DNA from: DATLFI01 sp035524895
Lineage (GTDB): Bacteria > Acidobacteriota > Thermoanaerobaculia > Multivoradales > Multivoraceae
Assembly: GCA_035524895.1 (NCBI GenBank)
Contig: DATLFI010000425.1
Span: forward strand, 1 to 37,894
Direction: 5' to 3'
Length of the DNA stretch: 37,894 nt
Part shown: positions 15,663 to 23,732 of the stretch, piece after piece
Layout of the letters: each line of letters begins with the position of its first letter
Position numbering within the stretch: position 1 is the stretch's first letter
Translations under genes and position numbers: made by a program
Notes under the pieces: generated by a model
Seen by the model: only the letters and a program-made list of their open reading frames with translations
What the model was told of the DNA's origin: nothing
Database searches by the model: none

Positions 15663-16973
15663 TCAAGGAAGCGCCGGCAACCCTGCGGCCGACGCGCTGG
15701 TCGCGGTGGTCACGGGCTCGACCCCCGCCAGCTCCACTCGCGAGTCAGGGTAGAGCGCGAAGAATCGATCGCCCACGATCTCGAGCGCGGAAGGGTTGCC
15801 CTTGTAGACGGAGCGCAGCATGCCAGTGTCGATGAGGTACGCGAGGCCTCCGAATCGCCGCTGGATCCGGCCGCCCGTGCGCGGCGTGTGTCCCGCGACG
15901 AAGTAGCTCGCCTCGAGCCCCGCAAGCAGGGCCGGCAGCTGCGCGAGACCTTCGTCTTCGCTCCAGCGCGCGAGCCCGCGGAACCACACCGGTCCGTCCT
16001 CGGCGATCAGCAGCCAGCCCTTGTAGTCGGCGCACGGCCGCAGGACCTCGGCCGAGCGCTCGAGCTCCTCGGCGTCTCGGACCCGCGACGCCGCCAATCG
16101 CTGCTCGACCTCCTCGAGCTGAGCCCTCGCTTCGACCGTGCGATCCGTGAGGTCGAAGGTCTCGTGCACGGTGCCGTCCTCGAGTAGGAGCTCGCGACAG
16201 GCGTCGAGGCTCGCGATCTCCGCGCGCGCTGCCTCGTTGATCTGCTCGAGGCTGCGGTCGCCGTATGCCGGCGAGATACCGCCGTGCAGGAAGACACCGC
16301 CCGCGCGCCGGACCACCACCGGCAGCTCGCGCAGCCACCGTCCGTACCGCCCTTCGGGACCCAGAGCCTCGCCGTACTCGAAGAACCCGAGAGGGAAGCG
16401 GCGCTCGAACTCGGCGCGCTGCACGGGCCCGAGCGACGGCGGCGGCTGACCGCGGCGCCGCGCGCTGCGGACGCTCCAGCGCATGTAGGTCTGCCACGAC
16501 GCCCGCCGCCTTTCGGCCGAGGTCGAGGTGGCAAAGGAGGCGAAAACGTCGGGAGACACGTCGCGCCAGACACCGAGGAGGTTCATCGCCTCGTGGTTGC
16601 CGAGGAGCACCACCACTTCCCCGCCCGCACTCGGCGCCTCCTGCTGGAGGCGCATCAGCAGGTCCATCACCTCGCGCACGCGCGCGCCGCGGTCGAGGAG
16701 ATCCCCGGTCTGGACCAGCGTCGCGTCCCCACCGCTCCAGCCAGCGTACTCGTCCACCAGGTTCGCAGCCTGCAGGATCTCGACCAGCGCCTCGAAGTCG
16801 CCATGCACGTCGCCGATCGCGACCACCCGGCCGGGCGAGCTGGCGCCGAGCACCGCCGGCAGCCACGCCGCGAGACAGGCGGCGAGCCAAGCGGATCGGA
16901 AAACAGGTTTCAGCGGCACGTGGTCGACTCTCCGTGCGGAGACGCGTCGGCGCCTTCCGCAACTTCCAATCAT
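15663..16973 (-). CDS. exported PPP-family phosphatase, Shewanella-like (SLP) type
   Basis: A calcineurin-type metallophosphatase. The metal motifs are complete: GDVHGD (54-59), GDLLDRG (90-96), GNHEAMN (125-131), a later FLHGG and GHTPRTGG. GNHEAMN, the GG(D)ATLVQTGDLLDRG block and the spacing resemble Shewanella-like protein phosphatases, the group also found in plants. A hydrophobic segment ending LPAVLGASS precedes the catalytic domain, so the enzyme is probably exported. Start choice is open: ATG 16973 overlaps the preceding stop as ATGA, but GTG 16919 gives a compact signal peptide and has GGAG ten bases upstream. Substrate specificity, protein or small molecule, is not visible. The HerA-like gene follows 15 bases downstream. 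Confidence 0.85.
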   Translation of the reverse strand: MIGSCGRRRRVSARRVDHVPLKPVFRSAWLAACLAAWLPAVLGASSPGRVVAIGDVHGDFEALVEILQAANLVDEYAGWSGGDATLVQTGDLLDRGARVREVMDLLMRLQQEAPSAGGEVVVLLGNHEAMNLLGVWRDVSPDVFASFATSTSAERRRASWQTYMRWSVRSARRRGQPPPSLGPVQRAEFERRFPLGFFEYGEALGPEGRYGRWLRELPVVVRRAGGVFLHGGISPAYGDRSLEQINEAARAEIASLDACRELLLEDGTVHETFDLTDRTVEARAQLEEVEQRLAASRVRDAEELERSAEVLRPCADYKGWLLIAEDGPVWFRGLARWSEDEGLAQLPALLAGLEASYFVAGHTPRTGGRIQRRFGGLAYLIDTGMLRSVYKGNPSALEIVGDRFFALYPDSRVELAGVEPVTTATSASAAGLPALP

Positions 16974-17446
16974 AGGAGAGCTGCCGGCGTCTGGGCGGCC
17001 TCGCCGCCCGTCTGGGCGGCCTCGCCGTCGAGGATCTCCCGAAACAGCGCCTTGACGATCTCGACGTTGTTGGACAGCAGGTCGAAGAAATCATCGGCCG
17101 CGATCGCGAGCGCGACGGTGTCCTCGAGCGCGCCCGCGGTGTTGCGCCGGAGCCTGCCGCTCAGGATCTCGAGCACGCCGAACGCATCGCGCGGCCCGAC
17201 CATCCGCTCCTGACCCCGCGCGTCGTAGAGCCGCACTCGCCCCTCGACCACGCAGTAGAGGGCGCGCGCCGACTCGTTGGCACGGAAGATCTCCTGGCCG
17301 GCGGAGAAGGTCACCCGCTCTGCGATCTCGGCAATGCGCACCGTCTCCTCGACCGAGCAGAATTTGAACAAGGAGATGCTTCGCAGGAGCATCACCCTCT
17401 CTACCCGCGTCATCGAGGCGGTGCTGCTGGTGTGGATGGCGGACAC
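16970..17446 (-). CDS. cNMP-binding-fold protein with altered phosphate cassette
   Basis: A 158-residue single-domain protein of the cyclic-nucleotide-binding fold (RVERVMLLRSISLFKFCS, TFSAGQEIFRANESARALYCVVEGRVRLYD). The phosphate-binding cassette reads FGVLEILSGRLRRN; the Glu of the canonical FGE, which contacts ribose, is Val91, so cAMP or cGMP binding is doubtful. There is no DNA-binding domain. Similar domains often stand beside or fused to carrier plus HEAT-repeat proteins like the next gene upstream, 27 bases away, which suggests a sensory or regulatory subunit. The GTG start at 17446 is listed; ATG 17413 is an equally good alternative. Its C-terminus carries a duplicated 7-residue segment. 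Confidence 0.8.
   Translation of the reverse strand: MSAIHTSSTASMTRVERVMLLRSISLFKFCSVEETVRIAEIAERVTFSAGQEIFRANESARALYCVVEGRVRLYDARGQERMVGPRDAFGVLEILSGRLRRNTAGALEDTVALAIAADDFFDLLSNNVEIVKALFREILDGEAAQTGGEAAQTPAALL
16986..17027. repeat. tandem 21-base duplication inside a coding region
   Basis: Two copies of an 18-base core (gtctgggcggcctcgccg) start at 16989 and 17010, exactly 21 bases apart. In the minus-strand protein they encode GEAAQTG and GEAAQTP at the C-terminus of the cNMP-fold protein. The unit keeps the reading frame and looks like a recent slippage or unequal-exchange duplication. Confidence 0.85.
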
Positions 17447-17473
17447 GTTCGCGAGATCGATGTCCCAAAACTA

Positions 17474-20326
17474 TCACGCGAGATTGCATGCCCAACGCGC
17501 AGACTCCGTCACCAGCTCGTGCCGGCCGTCGCGCGCCAGTCGCAGCAACGCCGGCAGGAAGGGCCCGAGCTCGCCGGCCCCGGCGCTCGCCGCCTCGTGG
17601 ATCGCGGCCGCGGCGAGCCAGGCTTCGCCCTCGTCGTTTTCCTCGACATCGCGTACGAGCTGCAGCAGAGAGGCCCGCCGCCCGAGCGGGCGCAGTGAGA
17701 ACAGGCGATCGGCGAGCTCCAGCCGCTCCGGCGGCGGCAGGTCGTCGATGACCATCAGCACAGGAGCGCGAACGGGGCCAGCCACCACGTTGTCGAGGTA
17801 CTCGATCGCCCGCAGGCGGAGCCCCGCGTCTGCGCCGAGGAGCCGGTGGTGTGCCTCCTCGACTCCCAGGCGGTCGCACAGAAGCCCCAGCAGGCGCATG
17901 ACGTTCTGCTGATGATCGAGCCGCCGCTCATCCACGAGCTGGAGTAGCAGCGACGGTTCCCCCGGGGGGCCGGAGAGCTCAGGACCCCGCTCGGGCCCGA
18001 GGCCGTGCAGGAGCACGAGCGCCCGGGCATAGCGCTCGCACTCCGCCACGATCGCGCGCTGCAAGCGCGGATCGGTCTGCGACACCTCGCCGTCCAAGCG
18101 AAGCAGCGCCTCCACCACCTTGCGGCGCAGCATCGGCTCTGTCGAGCGGCCCAGACACACGAACAACGCGTCGATCGCAGCGGTGCCACCGATGCGCGCC
18201 AGAGTCTTGGGGATGGCACGCCGCACCCACATCTGCTCGCCAGCGTCGTTGAGAAAGTGCGCCAGCGACGGCACCACCCAGGCGCCGTGCGACACCAACG
18301 CCTCGCGCGCCTCGTGCTTGAGCCGACGGTCGCGCAGCAGCGAGATCAGGATCGGCGGGAACAGCGGGCTCGTCGACCCAGCCGAGGCGCGCGCGCGCAC
18401 CGCCGCGATCGCCGCCCGCACCACCGTCGCGTCCTCGTCGTACAGCAGCCGCACCAGGTGCGCGTCGTGACGCGGGTCGCCGAGCTCGCCGAGCGCCTGG
18501 GCGGCGCTGCGGCGAGACGTCGCATCGGCGTCGGCCATCAGCTCCTGCAGCGAGCGCTCGGCAACCCGTCGGTCCTCCGCGGTGCCCTGCGCCACGAGGC
18601 ACGCGATTGCCGCCGCCCGCACGCGCGGATCGGGGTCCTCGATCCGCTCCGCCATCAGCCGTGGCCCCTCGGTCTGCGAGAGGACGGCGAGCGCCTGGAT
18701 CGCCGCGACCCGCACCTCGCCCGCCTCGTCGCCCAGGCACTTCTCGACCAGCGGCAGGGCGTCGTCGCGGTGTGCCGCCTGGAGCGCCTCGAGGGTGCGC
18801 CGACGCACCGCCGGCTCGGCGTGATGGAGCAGCAGCGGCGGCACCAGCCGCGCGCGGCCGTGTCCCGCGAGCAGCTCGATCGCCTGTAGCACGCGATCGG
18901 GATCCGCGCTGCCTAGTGACTCCACCAGCACCTCGAGGGTGGTGATGTCGCCCACGTCGAGCAGCTCGCCGGGGTCGAGGCCCCGGCCCCCGCTGCGACG
19001 CGCGAGCCCCGAGCGCAGCGAGCCCACGTACTGGCGTTGTGCGCTGAATGTGCACAGCAGCCACACCACGCACAGCGCGAGGGTCAGCCAGGTCACCTGC
19101 AGCGCCGTGATCCAGCCGAAGGCCACCGGCAGGAGCAGGAGACCGGCCGCGCCCTTGGCGAAGCGCTGCACCACGACATCGATGTAGCTCTTCGCCAGTG
19201 GCCGGCGGTCGGCTGGCACCGGCACCATCAGCAGCTCTCGGGTCACGTGGTCCAGGGAGTACCGGAGACCGGTCTCGCCCACCTTGAGCACCGAGAGCAC
19301 CCCGGCTACGGCCGCGGGCACCGCAACCTCCGCCCCGAGCACGAGCACGCTGGCTGCGAGCAGGAAGTACGGCATCACCCGCATCGCGAAGCCGACGCCC
19401 AGGGTGCGATGGATCCTGGCCGTGAGCAGGAGCTGGAAAAGGAACGCGCACAGACCCATCACGCTGTAGACGTTGCCGAAGGCCGCCGAGCGTTCCGACA
19501 GCGAGCTGGTGCGCTGCTCCACGACCCAGGAGAACTGCAAGTCGACGACCTGTTGCGCGATCACCGAGAGCGCCAGCACCAGCGCCACCACAGCGAGATG
19601 GGGTGTCTCGAGCAGCAGACGGAAGCCGCGCGGACCCTCCGGCCGGGCGGTCAGCCGGCGCTCCGCCCACTCGCGCTCGAGGTCGGCGCGCACGCTGCGC
19701 CCGGTGATGGTGAGGCTCTGGCGCGAGCGCCGCTCGAGCACCAGGGCCAGCCCGCCGATGGTCAGAAGGATGCCGGCGCTCAGCAGCAGCGCGAGGTGGG
19801 TGCCGCCGGCCCCCGCGATGCGCGCCACCTGGCCGCCGACCACGCCTCCCAGCAACGCACCGGCGCCGATGAACCCGAACAGCCGCCGCGCCTGGCGCAG
19901 GTCGAGCAGCGCGCCGACGTGACTCCAGAGCTGGCTGAACGCGAGCACGGTGGCGATCGCGATGAACAGGTAGTAGGCGATCGCGACCACGATGCCGCCG
20001 ACCGTCATCCACTGCCAGAACACGACTAGCAGACCCGCCATGATCCAGGTCGTGCCCGCGATGAGCGTCCCCCGCGAAACGCGGTCCGCGAGCACGTTGT
20101 AGAGACGCATCGTCGGGTACGCGACCACCGCCACCAGCAGGTACACCCACGGCAGCCGCTCGGCGCCCAGGGTGTCGACGTAGGTCGCCTGCCGCACCGC
20201 CTTGCTGGTGAATTGGAAGATCCCGACCAGGAACGAGTAGCCGAACAGCATCCACACCACGCCGAGCTCCTCGGCGCGCAGGGGCACGCCGATGCGGCGG
20301 AGTGCTGCGAGCAGGAAGGAACGCAT
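17474..20326 (-). CDS. ATP/ADP-carrier-like membrane protein fused to HEAT repeats
   Basis: A 950-residue fusion. Residues ~15-440 hold about twelve hydrophobic helices and resemble the Npt/TLC nucleotide-carrier and MFS group (VVWMLFGYSFLVGIFQF, AVRQATYVDTLGAERLPWVY, ADRVSRGTLIAGTTWIMAG). Residues ~480-950 are repeated helical pairs such as AVRRRTLEALQ, EVRVAAIQALAVL, RVRAAAIACLVAQG and TSRRSAAQALGELGDPRHD, typical of HEAT repeats. The membrane half could exchange nucleotides or related anions, and the HEAT half probably binds a partner, maybe the cNMP-fold protein encoded next. The start ATG 20326 is preferred; an ATG at 20362 adds twelve unlikely residues. No ribosome site is clear for either. 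Confidence 0.85.
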   Translation of the reverse strand: MRSFLLAALRRIGVPLRAEELGVVWMLFGYSFLVGIFQFTSKAVRQATYVDTLGAERLPWVYLLVAVVAYPTMRLYNVLADRVSRGTLIAGTTWIMAGLLVVFWQWMTVGGIVVAIAYYLFIAIATVLAFSQLWSHVGALLDLRQARRLFGFIGAGALLGGVVGGQVARIAGAGGTHLALLLSAGILLTIGGLALVLERRSRQSLTITGRSVRADLEREWAERRLTARPEGPRGFRLLLETPHLAVVALVLALSVIAQQVVDLQFSWVVEQRTSSLSERSAAFGNVYSVMGLCAFLFQLLLTARIHRTLGVGFAMRVMPYFLLAASVLVLGAEVAVPAAVAGVLSVLKVGETGLRYSLDHVTRELLMVPVPADRRPLAKSYIDVVVQRFAKGAAGLLLLPVAFGWITALQVTWLTLALCVVWLLCTFSAQRQYVGSLRSGLARRSGGRGLDPGELLDVGDITTLEVLVESLGSADPDRVLQAIELLAGHGRARLVPPLLLHHAEPAVRRRTLEALQAAHRDDALPLVEKCLGDEAGEVRVAAIQALAVLSQTEGPRLMAERIEDPDPRVRAAAIACLVAQGTAEDRRVAERSLQELMADADATSRRSAAQALGELGDPRHDAHLVRLLYDEDATVVRAAIAAVRARASAGSTSPLFPPILISLLRDRRLKHEAREALVSHGAWVVPSLAHFLNDAGEQMWVRRAIPKTLARIGGTAAIDALFVCLGRSTEPMLRRKVVEALLRLDGEVSQTDPRLQRAIVAECERYARALVLLHGLGPERGPELSGPPGEPSLLLQLVDERRLDHQQNVMRLLGLLCDRLGVEEAHHRLLGADAGLRLRAIEYLDNVVAGPVRAPVLMVIDDLPPPERLELADRLFSLRPLGRRASLLQLVRDVEENDEGEAWLAAAAIHEAASAGAGELGPFLPALLRLARDGRHELVTESARWACNLA

Positions 20327-20421
20327 GCTCGAAGTCTGACAGCAGGCGCCCGGGCGATGCATTCCCCCGCAGGCGGCCCGAGCGTCGGCGGCCGACGGCG
20401 CGCGATGGCGAGCCCGGCTGT

Positions 20422-20439
20422 TACCATCGCTCGATGGTA
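20422..20439. promoter_or_regulatory. 18-base perfect palindrome, candidate operator
   Basis: TACCATCG (20422-20429) and CGATGGTA (20432-20439) are perfect inverted arms around CT. The site lies in the 214-base region between the divergent carrier/HEAT and acyl-CoA synthetase genes. It could be an operator for either gene, or a hairpin with a seven-base stem and a four-base loop. No other feature stands out in this intergenic region. Confidence 0.55.
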
Positions 20440-20511
20440 GTTTCGACCCGCCAGCGCTTCAGTTTCGAGGACTATCTCGCTCTCTACCGCAACCCGCTGG
20501 AAGCGTCGTAG
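20434..20511 (+). CDS. possible 25-residue ORF or gene remnant
   Basis: A short open frame starts with an ATG inside the palindrome and encodes MVVSTRQRFSFEDYLALYRN followed by PLEAS and a stop. The text vaguely recalls the first residues of Uma2-family nuclease proteins, which begin with a similar TFEEYLAL segment, so it might be a decayed gene start. It could equally be a chance frame or a leader peptide for the acyl-CoA synthetase gene 29 bases downstream. No ribosome site is evident. Confidence 0.2.
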   Translation: MVVSTRQRFSFEDYLALYRNPLEAS

Positions 20512-20540
20512 CCCCGGCCAGCCGCCGAGAGCGTCTCACG

Positions 20541-22490
20541 ATGTCCGACTACGTCTGGCGCCCGACCCCCGAGCAGCTCCGCGACTCACGGGTCGCGCGC
20601 TTCATGCGCCGCCACGGCATCGCGACACCGGGCGAGCTGCGCGAGCGCTCGGCGCGAGACCCCGAGTGGTTCTGGCCGGCGGCGATCGAAGACCTCGGCA
20701 TCCACTTCGACGAGCCCTGGCAGAAGCTGAAGGACAGCTCGAAGGGCATTCCGCTCACGGACTGGTTCGTCGGGGGCAAGCTGAACCTCGTCGCGAACTG
20801 CCTCGACCGCCACGCCGCGGGACCGCGCGCCGACACGCCGTGTCTGTTGGCGCTCGCCGAGGACGGGCGGGAGATTCGCTACACGTTCCGCTCGCTCGAG
20901 CGTGAGGTGAGCCGCTGCGCGGCGGCACTCGAGCGCGCCGGCATCGGCGAGGGCGACCGCGTGGCCTCGTTCGTTCCGATGGTCTCCGAGGTCGTGGTGC
21001 AGATGCTCGCGACCCTGCGGATCGGCGCGATCTTCATCCCGGTGTTCAGCGGCTACGCCGCGCCGGCGCTCGCGGAGCGGCTGCGCGACGCCGAGGCGAA
21101 GCTCCTGTTCTGCGCCGATCACTCGCTGCGGCGCGGCCAGCGCGTCGAGATCCTGCCCGCGGCGCTCGCCGCAGTGGAGCAGGCGCCCAGCGTGCACACC
21201 CTGGTGATCGTGCAGCGCGGCGGCGAGGGCGCGGCGCTGCTCGAGCTGCGCGACGGCCGCGACGTCACCTGGACCGAGTTCCTCGCATCCGGCCGCGGCG
21301 CCACAGGCACACGCAGTGTCGATGCCATGGCCACCGCGCTCATCCTCTACACCTCGGGGACCACCGGGCGGCCGAAGGGCACCGTGCACAGCCACGCCGG
21401 CGCGCTGGTGCAGATCGCCAAGGAGGTGGGCTACGCCTTCGACATGCGCCAGGACGACCGCTTCTTCTGGCTCACCGACATCGGCTGGATGATGGGGCCG
21501 TGGGCGATCGTCGGCGGCCTCTTCCACGGCGCGACGGTGGTGATCTACGAAGGCGCCTTCGACTGGCCGCAGCCCGACTCGCTGTGGCACCTGCTCGAGC
21601 GTCACAGGATCACGGTGTTCGGCATCTCGCCCACGGCCATTCGCATGCTCGAGAAGCAGGGCGATGAGGCGGTACGCCAGCGAGACCTCTCGGCGCTGCG
21701 GCTGCTCGGCTCGACCGGCGAGCCGTGGGACGAGGAGTCGTGGCGCTGGTACTTCGAGAACGTCGGCGGCAAGCGCTGCCCGGTGATCAACATCTCCGGC
21801 GGCACCGACATCCTCGGCTGCTTCCTGTCGCCGCTGCCGGTCGACCCGCTGCTGCCCTGCTCGCTGGTCGGACCGGGGCTCGGCATGGCCATCGACGTGT
21901 GGAACGAGGAGGGCCAGAGCGTGCGCGGCGAGGTCGGGTATCTCGTCGCCACCGCTCCCGCGCCGTCGATGACGCGCGGTCTGTGGAACGACCGCGAGCG
22001 CTACCTCGAGGCGTACTGGTCGAAGTGGCCCGATGTCTGGAACCACGGCGACTGGGCGCTGGTCGACGAGCACGGCCACTGGTTCCTCCAAGGACGCGCC
22101 GACGACACGCTCAAGGTCGCAGGCCGCCGCATCGGCCCGGCCGAGATCGAAGGCGCTCTGATGGAGACCGGCAAGGTCGCCGAGGCCGCCGCGATCGGCG
22201 TGCCGCACGAGATCAAGGGCACCGGCATCGTGTGCTTCGTCGTGCTCCGTCCCGGGGTCGAGTCGGGCTCCGAGCTGATCGCAGAGCTCGAGCAGGCCGT
22301 CGTCGAGCGGCTCGGCAAGGTCGACCGTCCCGAGCGCATCGAGATCGTAGGGGACCTTCCCAAGACTCGCAGCGCGAAGATCCTCCGCCGCCTCGTCCGC
22401 GCCCGCTATCTCGGCGAGAGTGACCTGGGTGACCTGTCGTCGCTCCAGAACCCAGAGGCGGTCGAGGCCATCCCGATTCGGGGACGGTGA
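20541..22490 (+). CDS. AMP-forming acyl-CoA synthetase, acetyl/acetoacetyl-CoA synthetase type
   Basis: A 649-residue ANL enzyme that makes an acyl-CoA from a carboxylate, ATP and CoA. The N-terminus (IEDLGIHFDEPWQKLKDSSKGIPLTDWFVGGKLN, spread over 49-82) is the acetyl-CoA synthetase cap. The P-loop is LYTSGTTGRPKG (269-280), followed by WLTDIGWMMGPW, the GDWALVDEHGHWFLQGR hinge region, KVAGRRIGPAEIE, and the catalytic Lys in PKTRSAKILRR. The motif SGGTDI (419-424) replaces the WWQTE of true acetyl-CoA synthetases and resembles acetoacetyl-CoA synthetases, so the acid may be larger than acetate. It stands alone on its strand, preceded by the divergent carrier gene. Confidence 0.9.
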   Translation: MSDYVWRPTPEQLRDSRVARFMRRHGIATPGELRERSARDPEWFWPAAIEDLGIHFDEPWQKLKDSSKGIPLTDWFVGGKLNLVANCLDRHAAGPRADTPCLLALAEDGREIRYTFRSLEREVSRCAAALERAGIGEGDRVASFVPMVSEVVVQMLATLRIGAIFIPVFSGYAAPALAERLRDAEAKLLFCADHSLRRGQRVEILPAALAAVEQAPSVHTLVIVQRGGEGAALLELRDGRDVTWTEFLASGRGATGTRSVDAMATALILYTSGTTGRPKGTVHSHAGALVQIAKEVGYAFDMRQDDRFFWLTDIGWMMGPWAIVGGLFHGATVVIYEGAFDWPQPDSLWHLLERHRITVFGISPTAIRMLEKQGDEAVRQRDLSALRLLGSTGEPWDEESWRWYFENVGGKRCPVINISGGTDILGCFLSPLPVDPLLPCSLVGPGLGMAIDVWNEEGQSVRGEVGYLVATAPAPSMTRGLWNDRERYLEAYWSKWPDVWNHGDWALVDEHGHWFLQGRADDTLKVAGRRIGPAEIEGALMETGKVAEAAAIGVPHEIKGTGIVCFVVLRPGVESGSELIAELEQAVVERLGKVDRPERIEIVGDLPKTRSAKILRRLVRARYLGESDLGDLSSLQNPEAVEAIPIRGR

Positions 22491-22613
22491 GCCGCCGGCT
22501 CGGGGTCGGGCCGGCTGCCCGCGCCGTCGCGCCCACGACGGTCGGGAAAAACCTCCGCCTGTCCGTCACTCTCTTGGAACGAACCGTCTGTCCATAACTC
22601 CGACGCCCCCGTC

Positions 22614-23255
22614 ATGCCGATTCTCGAGGCCCTCGTCGACCCAGTGGGACGCATCCTCCGGAGCCGCGGCAACCTGCGCGTGCTCCGCAAGATGCCCGAC
22701 CGCATGGACGTCGTCTGCCCGGGTCAAGACGTGTCGCGCGCGTTCGTCCTGGCTACTGCTTGGCGACCCGATGGCGGCATCGGGCTCGCCGATGCGATGG
22801 TCGCGGTGAGCCCGGTGCCGGGTGTACCCGAGCAGCTCGTGATCGCGGTCTCGGCTCACTACGGCCTCACCCTGCGCATCGACAACGACCCCGCCGAGAT
22901 CGGCGAGGGAGACCGCGCGGGCAGCCAACTGGCGTGCGCCGGGATCCGCACTCGCGATTGGTACGCCTGGGCTGACACCATGCCGCCGAGCCCGCACGAG
23001 CTACACGTCATCGGCCAGGCGGAGGTGCCGAACCCGGGGGTCGAGCCGCTGCTGACGGCGAGGCCACCGAGCGGCGACCCCCGCACGCTGCATCTCGACT
23101 TCAGCCTGCACCAGGAACCCGGCTCGTGGCCTTCCGCGAGCGTTTGGAAGCCGATGCGCTTCGACCGCGCGCTCGAAGGGGTGGCCTTGCGGCGAGTCGT
23201 GGTGTATTGCGGCGAAGACGTAATCGCCGATGTGGCGATCGACGAGGTGCAGTGA
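22614..23255 (+). CDS. hypothetical protein, 213 residues
   Basis: I do not recognise this protein. It has no signal peptide or membrane helix and appears cytosolic. Segments such as PEQLVIAVSAHYGLTLRIDND and RFDRALEGVALRRVVVYCG suggest an alpha/beta fold, and the C-terminus VIADVAIDEVQ is strand-like. Codon use fits its neighbours. The ATG at 22614 has no visible ribosome site, and the 123 bases before it contain nothing I can assign. The following broken nucleotidyltransferase begins directly at its stop. Confidence 0.6.
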   Translation: MPILEALVDPVGRILRSRGNLRVLRKMPDRMDVVCPGQDVSRAFVLATAWRPDGGIGLADAMVAVSPVPGVPEQLVIAVSAHYGLTLRIDNDPAEIGEGDRAGSQLACAGIRTRDWYAWADTMPPSPHELHVIGQAEVPNPGVEPLLTARPPSGDPRTLHLDFSLHQEPGSWPSASVWKPMRFDRALEGVALRRVVVYCGEDVIADVAIDEVQ

Positions 23256-23631
23256 GCGAGGGGGCGCGAAACGTCGACCGCACGCTGCTGCGCGTCAACC
23301 TCGCGCGCTCGGTCCGACCGCGCCCCACCTGCGCGGGGCGGCGCCCGGGCTGCCGTTTGGGTTCGACATCGCGACACTCCAACGCGGGCTGAACTTCGAG
23401 CTTTCCACCGGCCTCGGAGACATCGATCTCCTGGGAGAGGTCGCGGGCGGAGGCAGCTACGACACGCTCGTTCCGCAGACCGTGCCGCTCGAGGTCTTCG
23501 GCCTGGTGTGCCGCTTCCTGGAGCCGACCTGGCTGATCCGTATCAAACGGGCTGCCGGTAGACCGAAGGACCTCGAGGCAGTCGCCGAGCTCGAGACGCT
23601 GCGGGAGCTGGCGGACGCCGCGCCGGCGTGA
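23256..23631 (+). pseudogene. nucleotidyltransferase-family remnant, 5' deleted and frameshifted
   Basis: From ~23313 one frame reads APHLRGAAPGLPFGFDIATL then RGLNFELSTGLGDIDLLGEV, and ends LIRIKRAAGRPKDLEAVAEL..., the C-terminal two-thirds of a small nucleotidyltransferase family common in GC-rich bacteria. The upstream piece that should precede it, NLARSVRPRP, lies in another frame between ~23258 and 23310, so a frameshift is implied. The expected N-terminal nucleotide-binding GG/GS motif and first metal aspartates are absent; instead the coding text abuts the previous gene. The gene is therefore broken twice. A functional short protein starting at 23230 in the second frame cannot be excluded. 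Confidence 0.6.
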
Positions 23632-23732
23632 TGGGGTGGGCCCTTGCCCTCCGCGCTTCCGCGGTGCATCCTTGGGCGCTGGACTTCGTACATCAACGTG
23701 ATCCCGCAACCAGCGAATCGAGGTACATCATC

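Noticed and set aside
19037..20029. A 330-codon plus-strand frame over the carrier/HEAT gene
   Set aside because: His-, Gln- and Arg-rich text without domain signals; the minus-strand membrane helices are convincing.
13134..20326. An anti-phage defence island around the HerA-like gene
   Set aside because: Apart from the ATPase, neighbours are a phosphatase and a carrier, with no nuclease, methylase or toxin gene nearby; the idea is not supported.
20586..22208. A 540-codon minus-strand frame opposite the acyl-CoA synthetase
   Set aside because: No recognisable domain; the plus strand encodes a clear ANL enzyme over the same bases.
23651..23664. CCGCG-CTTC-CGCGG hairpin after the broken nucleotidyltransferase
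   Set aside because: The stem is only five pairs and no T-run follows, so a terminator call is not supported.
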